Shown one piece after another: positions 6,336 to 12,731 of a DNA stretch of 18,417 nt. The stretch comes from UMGS1783 sp900555065 (GTDB taxonomy: Bacteria > Bacillota > Clostridia > Oscillospirales > UMGS1783), in NCBI GenBank assembly GCA_937991645.1, contig CALKPL010000033.1, positions 1-18,417 of the forward strand, written 5' to 3'. The translations under genes were made by a program, and so were the position numbers. The first letter of the stretch is position 1. The number at the start of each line of letters is the position of its first letter. The notes beneath the pieces were generated by a model, which saw nothing but the letters and a program-made list of their open reading frames with translations, had not been told where the DNA came from and searched no databases.

Positions 6336-6896
6336 ATGTCCAAAACAAGAGAACGTCTGGTAAAGCTCATTCTGTCCGCCGTCATGATCGCTTTGTCCAT
6401 AGCCATGACGCGTATGCTGCCGCAGGAGATGGTGCTCGCCCTGTTTGGGCAGACGCCGCTGACGGTGCGGCTGGGCCTGGGCCTGATCCCAATCTATTTT
6501 GCAAGCATGGCGCTTGGACCCGGATGGGGCGCCGCGGTCGGAGGGCTCGCCGACCTGCTCGGATATTTTGTCAACCCGTTTGGGGGCGCGTTTTTTCTTC
6601 CCATCACGCTCGCTGCGGCGCTGACTGCGGCTATCCCCGGTATGGTGACCGGCCGGTTCGGCCGCCGCTTCGGTGCGGTTGCCTGCGCCGTGTATGCGGC
6701 GGGGTTCAGCTCCTGCATTATCACGACCTTTTTGCTGGAAATTTTGTTGTCGACGCCGTTTTTCGTCCTGTTCTGGCCGCGGCTCGTCTCCATGCTTATT
6801 ATGAACGCCGTGTACGTACTTGTCGAGTACGCCCTGCTCCGCTCGTTCCAGTCCATGGGCGCGCTGCAGCGGCTGAGACCGCTCTCAAAAAGCTAG
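6336..6896 (+). CDS. folT: Folate ECF transporter S component
   Basis: A 186-residue, very hydrophobic membrane protein with about six predicted transmembrane segments. It is the substrate-binding S component of an energy-coupling-factor importer, and needs the shared EcfA/EcfA'/EcfT module, which is not in this window. Family features: a short basic N-terminus, a first helix with small residues (LSAVMIALSIAMTR, 13-26), RLGLGLIPIYFASMALGP (45-62), and the loop GGLADLLGYFVNP-FGG (69-84). Substrate assignment rests mainly on the THF riboswitch in front of it. The ATG has a perfect AGGAGG seven bases upstream. The gene is monocistronic. Confidence 0.9.
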   Translation: MSKTRERLVKLILSAVMIALSIAMTRMLPQEMVLALFGQTPLTVRLGLGLIPIYFASMALGPGWGAAVGGLADLLGYFVNPFGGAFFLPITLAAALTAAIPGMVTGRFGRRFGAVACAVYAAGFSSCIITTFLLEILLSTPFFVLFWPRLVSMLIMNAVYVLVEYALLRSFQSMGALQRLRPLSKS

Positions 6897-7083
6897 CCGG
6901 TTTTTCTAAAACTTTTTGAAATTTTTATGAAGTGAAATCTGTCTGCCCTTGCCGCCGGCGGCGGACGTCCCGTGCGCGTTCTCGGAGTTTTATTTGTTTT
7001 GCATAGGGTGTCCGCCGCCCTTTTTGTTGCATTTGCCCAAACAAAACCGCCCGTGTGCAGGAGAAGGGGGATCCATCCCTGAA
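6897..7083 (+). other. Intergenic region with a long-range inverted repeat and T-run
   Basis: There is no gene in this stretch. GGCGGCGGAC (6957-6966) can pair with GTCCGCCGCC (7010-7019) across 43 bases, followed by CTTTTTGTT, so it could act as a long-loop terminator for folT. The left arm overlaps a perfect palindrome GCCGCCGGCGGC (6951-6962), which could compete. Near the folT stop a weak pairing CAAAAAG (6886-6892) with CTTTTTG (6912-6918) is also followed by T-rich sequence. Confidence 0.4.
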
Positions 7084-7113
7084 AACCGTCCGGAGCACGC
7101 GTGCCGGACGGTT
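7084..7113. repeat. Inverted repeat directly upstream of the DUF4432 promoter
   Basis: AACCGTCCGG (7084-7093) and CCGGACGGTT (7104-7113) are a perfect 10-bp inverted repeat with a ten-base spacer. It overlaps the first two bases of the -35 element. It lacks a U-tract on the plus strand, so it may be an operator or a folT terminator. Confidence 0.6.
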
Positions 7114-7140
7114 GCATTTCAAAAATGAATTTGCTATAAT
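7112..7140 (+). promoter_or_regulatory. Promoter of the DUF4432-SDR pair
   Basis: TTGCAT (7112-7117) and a perfect TATAAT (7135-7140) are separated by 17 bases, 70 bases upstream of the start codon. Confidence 0.7.
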
Positions 7141-7209
7141 TTGAACAAAGCGGCCACAACCAAAATGCGGATTCAATAGTATCGACGAATTATTAAGGAG
7201 TGTGCGTAA

Positions 7210-8286
7210 ATGGCAACATTCAACGGGAAAGAGTACGGAAAGCAGGATCTGTTGCGTCGCGTAAACAATATGAAAAACATCGCGCAGGTGCGCTCATCCA
7301 CGATAAACGCGGGCAAGCCGGGCGGAATCAAGGTGTTTGACATCACCTCCGGCCAGCTTGAGTTCACCGTCATGGAGAGCCGCTGCCTGGATATGGTAAA
7401 CCTCAAATACAAAGGCATACCCTATAATTTCCTGTCCAAGGTGGGCCCGGTCAACGCGGCGCTCGCAGACAACGACGGCAGGAATTTTCTGCGCGCCATT
7501 TCGGGCGGAATGCTCTATACCTGCGGCTTTTCCAATGTCGGCAACCACTACGCAAACGAGGCCGAAGGCGACAGCATCTTCCACGGCAGGCTGCGTTTCA
7601 TCCCGGCGGACAACGTGTCCGCTTACGAGCGCTGGGAGGGCGACGAGTATGTCGTCGGCGTCTACGGCGAAATGCGGGACAACGGCCTGTTTTATGAGGA
7701 CTGTGTCCTGCGCCGGAGCATTTCAACCAGCCTTGGCAGCAAGACCATTGTAGTGCGGGACGAAATTGAAAACGAGAGCTTTTACACCGCGCCGTTTATG
7801 TATATGTACCATGTCAACGTCGGGTTCCCGATCCTGGGCAAAGGCGCGAAGGTGTATATCCCGAGCAAGAAGGTACAGGCGCGCAACGCGGACTCCGAGC
7901 CGCTGATCGGGGAGTGGATGAACATTACAGAGCCGGTCGACGGCCAGCCTGAAAACGTGTTCGCGCACGATCTGTACAAGGATGCGGAAGGCTATGTGTA
8001 TGCCTGTGCGTACAATGCGGAAAACGAGCTCGGTCTCGGAATCAAGTTCCGCCATGACGTGCTCCCCAAAATCATTGAGTGGCGCTCGATGGGTTCGACC
8101 GACTATTCTCTCGGTATTATGCCCGCAAACTGCCTCGCCGGCGGCCGGCAGGCCGAGCTGGACGAAGGCGACCTGCGCTATCTCGCGCCGTTTGAGAAAG
8201 TGCAGGCCGGTGTGGAAATTACTGTGATGGACAGCAAGGCGGACTTCGACGCGTTTATGGAAAAAGTCGCCGCCTGCGTAAAATAA
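7210..8286 (+). CDS. DUF4432 family protein (aldose 1-epimerase-like)
   Basis: A 358-residue cytosolic protein of the galactose-mutarotase-like superfamily. Members of DUF4432 are presumed to interconvert anomers of an aldose or bind a sugar, but few have been tested. Visible features: the Arg-Cys-Leu-Asp-Met segment ESRCLDMVNLKYKG (56-69); SGGMLYTCGFSNVG (98-111); HGRL with His125; YHVNVGFPIL (200-209), which corresponds to the H-x-N/YFNL motif of mutarotases; and Glu290 in EWRSMG as a candidate catalytic base. The ATG is preceded by AAGGAG nine bases upstream. The next gene, an SDR oxidoreductase, lies 132 bases on with no terminator seen between them. The pair suggests that the sugar presented by the epimerase is oxidised or reduced at one carbon. 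The substrate is unknown. Confidence 0.85.
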   Translation: MATFNGKEYGKQDLLRRVNNMKNIAQVRSSTINAGKPGGIKVFDITSGQLEFTVMESRCLDMVNLKYKGIPYNFLSKVGPVNAALADNDGRNFLRAISGGMLYTCGFSNVGNHYANEAEGDSIFHGRLRFIPADNVSAYERWEGDEYVVGVYGEMRDNGLFYEDCVLRRSISTSLGSKTIVVRDEIENESFYTAPFMYMYHVNVGFPILGKGAKVYIPSKKVQARNADSEPLIGEWMNITEPVDGQPENVFAHDLYKDAEGYVYACAYNAENELGLGIKFRHDVLPKIIEWRSMGSTDYSLGIMPANCLAGGRQAELDEGDLRYLAPFEKVQAGVEITVMDSKADFDAFMEKVAACVK

Positions 8287-8418
8287 ACCGGTTTTGGCCT
8301 GTCCAAAACAGCGCCGTTTCGGTATATAAGGATATAAGGCCGCGGCGGCCTGATGAAAACGCATGTAATACCCTGAACGGGGATACAGTACATACAAATT
8401 TAAAGGAGATAGAAGAAT

Positions 8419-9231
8419 ATGGCAAGAAAAGTCGCATTTGTAACAGGCGCAAGCAACGTTACCGGCAAGGCGATTGCGATCGAGTTCGCAAAGGCCGGCT
8501 ATGACGTAGGGTTCACCTACACCTCCAACGAGGACGGCGCGAAGAGAACGCAGAAGGAAATTGAATCCTATGGCGCCAAAGCCAAGTACTATTACATGAA
8601 CACCCGCGATGTCGACGCGTCGGTAAAGACGCTCAACGACTTCTGCGATGAGTTCGGCCCGCTGGACGCCATGGTCAACAACGTCGGCATTACCAAAACC
8701 TGGAACTTCCTCGATGTGACGCAGGAACAGTTCAACCTGCTGTCCGAGGTCAATATCCGCGGCACGTATTTCATGATGCAGGCTGCCGCCAAGATCATGA
8801 TCGCCGCCGGCAAGAAGGGCGCGATCATAAACCTTTCTTCCGTGCACGCTATCGGTACTTTTGTCGGCCATTCCACCTATGCGACCACTCGCGCCGCCGT
8901 TGTGCGCATGACCCGTTCGGTAGCGCTTGAGCTGGCTCCCTACGGCATCAACGTCAACGCGTTCGCGCCTGGCTATGTGGATATGTCCACCTCCGATATT
9001 TATGCGGATCCCAAGACGCAGGAAGACCTCAAGAAGGGCATGGCGGAAGCTGCCAAGTATATGCCGCTTGGCCGCTGGCAGAAGCCGGAGGAAATCGGCA
9101 AGTGCATCGTATTCCTCGCCTCTGAAGACGCCAGCTTCATCGTCGGCCAGACCCTCTTTGCCGAGGGCGGCGTGACCATTCCGATGGGCTCTCAGCCCGA
9201 CTGGCCGGAACTGATCGGTCCGAAGAAATAA
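8419..9231 (+). CDS. SDR family oxidoreductase with atypical active site
   Basis: A 270-residue classical-length short-chain dehydrogenase/reductase, expected to use NAD(P)H. The cofactor motif is TGASNVTG (9-16), where the middle glycine of TGxxxGxG is Val14. Other elements are intact: RDVD (63-66), NNVG (87-90), Asn112 in EVNIRGTY, Ser141 in NLSSVHA, and Tyr154. The catalytic lysine of YxxxK is replaced by Arg158 (YATTR). The usual C-terminal LASEDASFIVGQTLFAEGG follows. AAAGGAG precedes the ATG by ten bases. A GTTTTGG/CCAAAAC hairpin (8291-8309) lies in the gap behind DUF4432 but has no U-tract, so co-transcription is likely. It may reduce a sugar or keto-acid, work poorly, or have another role. 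A strong terminator follows. Confidence 0.88.
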   Translation: MARKVAFVTGASNVTGKAIAIEFAKAGYDVGFTYTSNEDGAKRTQKEIESYGAKAKYYYMNTRDVDASVKTLNDFCDEFGPLDAMVNNVGITKTWNFLDVTQEQFNLLSEVNIRGTYFMMQAAAKIMIAAGKKGAIINLSSVHAIGTFVGHSTYATTRAAVVRMTRSVALELAPYGINVNAFAPGYVDMSTSDIYADPKTQEDLKKGMAEAAKYMPLGRWQKPEEIGKCIVFLASEDASFIVGQTLFAEGGVTIPMGSQPDWPELIGPKK

Positions 9232-9259
9232 TCCATACGCTGTAAAAAATGTATATTGC

Positions 9260-9293
9260 AAAGCCCGCCGGTTCCCCGGCGGGCTTTCTTTTT
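9260..9293 (+). terminator. Strong intrinsic terminator after the SDR gene
   Basis: AAAGCCCGCCGG (9260-9271), loop TTCC, and CCGGCGGGCTTT (9276-9287) form a perfect 12-bp stem followed by CTTTTTAT. It may also slow transcription of the convergent AEC gene. Confidence 0.92.
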
Positions 9294-9316
9294 ATGAGAA
9301 ACCTGGACGGATGCGT

Positions 9317-10258
9317 TTACAGAAGCCCCGCGGAGCGCAACGCGAATACAAACAGGAAAATTGTAACGACCGACAGCGCCGAGGTAAATACGACGGCCTC
9401 GCCCGCGAATTTGCCGTCGCCGCCCGCCTGCTGCGCCATGATATAGCTGTTCACGGCTGTGGGCGAAGCCGCCATGGCGAGCATCAGCCCAAGATCAGAG
9501 CCCCGGAACCCGAGCAGGATCGCCACGCCGATGATGATCACAGGCGCGGCAACCAGCTTGCCGAACGCAGCGGCGGCGATGTATTTCCGGTTCTTTTTCG
9601 CGTTTGCAAATTTGAACTGCCCGCCCAGTACGATCAGCGCGATGGGGGTGGACAGGCTGGAGATGTCGTCCAACACGCCGTCTACGATCGTCCCCAGGTC
9701 CGCGCCGATGAGCGCAAACACAACGCCGAGCAGCGAACCGAGAATCAGCGGGTTCTTGGCGATATCGAGCAAGGCCTTTTTCTTGTCAAGCGTATGCTCG
9801 TCACCGGAATATACGGCCAGTACGATCACGGCGCAGAAATTGTACACAAACGCCATAACCGCTACGAGTACGAGCGTTTCACCGAGCGATTCGTCTCCGT
9901 ACATGCTTTCCATAATATGCGTTGCGAACAGCAGGAAGTTGCTGCGGAAGATAGCCTGGATCAAAACGCCCGTTTTGTTTCCCTTCACAAACCGCGGCAC
10001 GATCAGGCAGAGCAGCAGCACCGTCACAAGCGTGACCGCGACGGCATAGACTATGATACGGGGACTAAACGACGCCCGGATATCGGACTTGTATATGTTG
10101 TAGAACAGCATTACCGGCATGGCGAACTTGTAGACGAAAGCGGACACCTTGTCTACGAACACGTCGTCGATGATTTTGATAATGCGCAGAAAATAGCCGA
10201 TCGCAAGCAACAGGAACAGGGGAAGCACGAGATTGACGGAAAACAGCAGATGCTCCAT
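9317..10258 (-). CDS. AEC family transporter (auxin efflux carrier-like permease)
   Basis: A 313-residue integral membrane protein with about ten hydrophobic segments in two halves of five, the AEC fold. Bacterial members export or import small organic acids such as malate or malonate; the solute here is unknown. Typical features are the first helix NLVLPLFLLLAIGYFLR (9-25), the FVYKFAMPVMLFYNI stretch with a helix-breaking Pro (41-55), the central charged loop, the NPLILGSLLG motif (189-198), and the second-half LSTPIALIVLGGQF (223-236). The start codon is preceded by a G-rich stretch (CGGGGGCG) that is a modest ribosome binding site. A GC-rich hairpin (10283-10306) lies in its leader, just 3' of the promoter. 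The gene is monocistronic. Confidence 0.9.
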   Translation of the reverse strand: MEHLLFSVNLVLPLFLLLAIGYFLRIIKIIDDVFVDKVSAFVYKFAMPVMLFYNIYKSDIRASFSPRIIVYAVAVTLVTVLLLCLIVPRFVKGNKTGVLIQAIFRSNFLLFATHIMESMYGDESLGETLVLVAVMAFVYNFCAVIVLAVYSGDEHTLDKKKALLDIAKNPLILGSLLGVVFALIGADLGTIVDGVLDDISSLSTPIALIVLGGQFKFANAKKNRKYIAAAAFGKLVAAPVIIIGVAILLGFRGSDLGLMLAMAASPTAVNSYIMAQQAGGDGKFAGEAVVFTSALSVVTIFLFVFALRSAGLL

Positions 10259-10318
10259 GGATTCGCCCCCGGTATAAGTTCCGGCCCGCGCCGCGCGCGC
10301 CGGGCCTTGATTTTCTTT

Positions 10319-10347
10319 ATTATATAATAGAATGGGAAGGTTGTAAA
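10319..10347 (-). promoter_or_regulatory. Promoter of the AEC transporter gene
   Basis: On the minus strand TTTACA (10342-10347) and TATAAT (10319-10324) are 17 bases apart. The GGCCCG/CGGGCC inverted repeat at 10283-10306 lies between this promoter and the start codon and would form a leader hairpin. Confidence 0.7.
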
Positions 10348-10374
10348 TACCGCGCGCGGCATAATGAGGCCGCG

Positions 10375-10403
10375 TGTCAATTCCCGTGATTGCCCCGTAT
10401 ACT
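10375..10403 (+). promoter_or_regulatory. Possible promoter for the DUF3343-desulfurase operon
   Basis: TATACT at 10398-10403 is a good -10, 31 bases before the start codon. The hexamer 17 bases upstream (TGTCAA, 10375-10380) is a poor -35. Confidence 0.35.
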
Positions 10404-10434
10404 GTAACGATTAAGAAAAAAACAGGTGATGTGA

Positions 10435-10665
10435 ATGAATCATTTAACTTGCATACTATGCAGCTCGGTCACCTATGCATATAAGGGAAGAGATCTGCTG
10501 TCCCGCATGGGCATATGGTCGCGGGTGGAAAAGCCCGCCGCCTCGCTTGGGGACCAGGGGTGCAGCTATTGCCTGACACTCGATTCCAGAAATGCGGAAC
10601 TGGCAGTGCAGGCGTTTCAAGAATACGGCGTGCGCTTCCACAAAGCAGTCCCGCTGGAGGTGTGA
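10435..10665 (+). CDS. DUF3343 protein, putative Se/S carrier
   Basis: A 76-residue soluble protein. The family (Se/S carrier-like) is found beside selenium and sulfur trafficking genes and is thought to carry the chalcogen on a cysteine. The match is the overall length, the start with a hydrophobic strand and two early cysteines (Cys6, Cys9), the AYKGRDLLSRMGIWSRVEKP region (small basic helix, 15-34), and the GCSYCLTL motif with Cys43 and Cys46. AGGTGA precedes the ATG. The gene ends three bases before the TTG start of a cysteine desulfurase, so carrier and donor enzyme are translated together. The function in this organism is inferred. Confidence 0.8.
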   Translation: MNHLTCILCSSVTYAYKGRDLLSRMGIWSRVEKPAASLGDQGCSYCLTLDSRNAELAVQAFQEYGVRFHKAVPLEV

Positions 10666-10668
10666 CCG

Positions 10669-11799
10669 TTGATATACCTTGACAACGCGGCCTCATCTTT
10701 TCCAAAGCCCGCGTCCGTCGCGGCCGCCATGCGCACAGCCGTGACGGAATACGGCGGAAACCCCGGCCGCAGCGGCCATGCGGTCAGTCTGCGCGCGGCG
10801 GAGACGGTCTATGCCTGCCGTACCGACGTGGCCGAACTGTTCGGCGCGTCGCCGGAAAACGTCGTCTTTACACAGAACGCGACGCATGCGCTCAATATCG
10901 CCATTTTCGGATGCCTGCGTCCGGGCGACCATGTCGTAATGAGCGACCTGGAACACAATTCCGTGCTCCGCCCGGTCTACCGCCTGCACGAATCCGGCGT
11001 CCGGTACGATGTCGCCCCTGTGAACATGCTGGATGACGACGCGACGGTAGAGGCCTACCGTCGCGCCATCCGTCCTGAAACAAAAATGCTCATTGCCACC
11101 GCAGCTTCCAACCTGCTCGGCTTGCGGCTGCCGGTGCGCCGGCTCGGCGCGCTTGCAAAAGAACACGGGCTGATTTTCGTGGTCGACGCCGCGCAGGCGG
11201 CGGGAAACCAGGAGCTGTCGCTTGCGCGTGACTCGATCGACATCCTCTGCGCGCCGGGGCACAAGGGCCTGTACGGCCCGCAGGGTTCGGGCGTTATGGT
11301 CCTTTCCGGCCGTGTCTTTCCCGAACCGCTGATGGCGGGCGGCTCCGGCAATCTGTCCGTGCAACAGCATATGCCGGACGAATCGCCCGAGCGCTACGAG
11401 GCGGGGACGCTGAATACGCCGGCTATCGCCGGCTTGCGCGCGGGCCTTGCCGCCGTGCGCGCCGCCGGCATTGAAGAGATCGCGTCGCGAGAACTCGCGC
11501 TGACACGGTATCTGTACCAGCTTCTCGCCATGCAGCCGCACGTAGAGCTGTACGCCGGCAAACCGGACGAACGCTTCGCCGGAATCCTCGCCTTCAATGT
11601 GAAGGGCCGTCACTCCAATGAAGTCGCGGACTACCTGGACCGGGGCGGCGTCTGCGTGCGGGGCGGCCTGCATTGCGCTCCGCTTGCGCACAAAAAGCTC
11701 GGCACGCTTGAGCGCGGCGCCGTCCGCGTGAGCGTCGGTATGTTCAATACCCAAAAGCAGATGGAAAAGCTGGCCTATCTTCTTAAAAAAATCATATAA
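10669..11799 (+). CDS. Cysteine desulfurase family protein (aminotransferase class V, EF2568-like)
   Basis: A 376-residue PLP enzyme expected to release sulfur (or selenium) from cysteine (or selenocysteine) as a persulfide. Motifs: YLDNAASSFPKP (3-14), EYGGNPGRSGH (27-37), His96 in EHNSVLRP, Asp173 in VVDAAQAAG, PLP-binding Lys199 in APGHKGLYGPQGSG, EAGTLNTP (244-251), and active-site Cys336 in RGGLHCAP. These fit the TIGR01977 (EF2568) group, which is often found near selenium-dependent hydroxylase genes. The start is TTG at 10669 with GGAGG at 10656-10660, eight bases away. It forms an operon with the DUF3343 carrier. No selD, selA or NifU/IscU gene is visible, so where the sulfur or selenium goes is open. 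Confidence 0.92.
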   Translation: MIYLDNAASSFPKPASVAAAMRTAVTEYGGNPGRSGHAVSLRAAETVYACRTDVAELFGASPENVVFTQNATHALNIAIFGCLRPGDHVVMSDLEHNSVLRPVYRLHESGVRYDVAPVNMLDDDATVEAYRRAIRPETKMLIATAASNLLGLRLPVRRLGALAKEHGLIFVVDAAQAAGNQELSLARDSIDILCAPGHKGLYGPQGSGVMVLSGRVFPEPLMAGGSGNLSVQQHMPDESPERYEAGTLNTPAIAGLRAGLAAVRAAGIEEIASRELALTRYLYQLLAMQPHVELYAGKPDERFAGILAFNVKGRHSNEVADYLDRGGVCVRGGLHCAPLAHKKLGTLERGAVRVSVGMFNTQKQMEKLAYLLKKII

Positions 11800-11801
11800 A
11801 G

Positions 11802-11833
11802 TTGTTTTATTCTTCACCGGTTTGTGGTAAAAT
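11802..11833 (+). promoter_or_regulatory. Possible promoter of cdaA-cdaR
   Basis: TAAAAT (11828-11833) is a good -10, 34 bases before the cdaA start. The best -35 candidates are TTGTTT at 11802 (spacer 20, long) or TTTTAT at 11805 (spacer 17, poor). Confidence 0.35.
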
Positions 11834-11867
11834 AAAGAAAACAAACTGAAAAGAGCGGGAAGCGCAT

Positions 11868-12731
11868 ATGAGCAACTTTTGGGAATTGTTTGTCGACACT
11901 TTTAGATCCTTCAATATATTCAGCGACACGCTGGATATATTGTTGGTTACATACGTCATTTTTATCGTAATCAAGTTCCTGCGCGAGACGCGCGCGGCGC
12001 CGCTGATTAAGGGTCTTGTCGTCCTGCTTATCGCCGCTCTTTTCGCAAGCCTGCTCAAAATGACGGTCACCTCGCAGTTCATATCGGGCGTGCTGCGCTA
12101 CGGCGTGCTCGCGATCTGTATCATCTTCCAGCCCGAGATCCGCAGTCTGCTGGAGCGAATGGGCCGCGGTAAGATCAGTGATCTGCCCATCTTTTCCGAC
12201 TCCTCCGCCGATTCCGGCTCAGTACAGAACACGGTGCGCGTGATCGTGGGCGCCGCCGTCCAGATGTCCAAAACCCGGACAGGCGCTCTGATCGTTGTGG
12301 AAGGCAATACGCGTTTGGGCGACATCGTCAACTCCGGCACAGTGCTGAACGCGCAGATGTCGGAAGAGCTTCTGCTCAATATTTTTTACCCCAAATCGCC
12401 GCTGCACGACGGCGCCGCCATCGTCCGCGATTCACGGATTGTCGCGGCCGGCTGCGTTTTGCCGCTGACGCGGAATATAGATCTTTCCTCCGAGCTCGGC
12501 ACGCGCCACCGCGCCGCCATCGGTATGTCTGAAAACTCGGATTGCCTTGTCGTGGTCGTCTCCGAGGAGTCGGGTACAATCAGCACGGCGCACAACGGCG
12601 TCCTGACCCGCCGCCTCAATTCCGACACGCTGGAAGCCGCGCTGCTCCAGCATATGATGCCGGCAAACGCGCAAAACAGAGACAAGCGCGGCCTGTTCGG
12701 GCTGTTCAAGAGGAAGGAGAAAGACCAATGA
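11868..12731 (+). CDS. cdaA: Diadenylate cyclase CdaA (DisA_N domain, membrane-bound)
   Basis: A 287-residue enzyme that joins two ATP molecules into cyclic di-AMP, a second messenger controlling potassium uptake, osmolytes and cell-wall homeostasis. Three hydrophobic segments lie in the N-terminus (about 22-37, 47-65 and 74-88), then a short coiled linker and the cyclase domain. The catalytic motifs are present: DGA (181-183) in PLHDGAAI and RHR (213-215) in GTRHRAAIG. The length is a little above the family norm because of a basic tail (RDKRGLFGLFKRKEK). The stop overlaps the start of cdaR by four bases (ATGA). This is the conserved cdaA-cdaR order of Firmicutes; glmM, often third, is not here. 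Confidence 0.96.
   Translation: MSNFWELFVDTFRSFNIFSDTLDILLVTYVIFIVIKFLRETRAAPLIKGLVVLLIAALFASLLKMTVTSQFISGVLRYGVLAICIIFQPEIRSLLERMGRGKISDLPIFSDSSADSGSVQNTVRVIVGAAVQMSKTRTGALIVVEGNTRLGDIVNSGTVLNAQMSEELLLNIFYPKSPLHDGAAIVRDSRIVAAGCVLPLTRNIDLSSELGTRHRAAIGMSENSDCLVVVVSEESGTISTAHNGVLTRRLNSDTLEAALLQHMMPANAQNRDKRGLFGLFKRKEKDQ

Noticed and set aside
7723..9261. 512-codon open frame on the minus strand across the DUF4432 and SDR genes
   Set aside because: It lies antisense to two well-supported genes, has no ribosome binding site and its translation has no family features. Long antisense frames are expected in GC-rich coding DNA.
9311..10327. 338-codon plus-strand frame opposite the AEC transporter
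   Set aside because: It is a hydrophilic, His/Arg/Gln-rich antisense translation. The minus-strand product has clear membrane segments, a promoter and a start site.
10693..11844. 383-codon minus-strand frame opposite the cysteine desulfurase
   Set aside because: The plus-strand product has all PLP-enzyme motifs, while the antisense translation resembles nothing.
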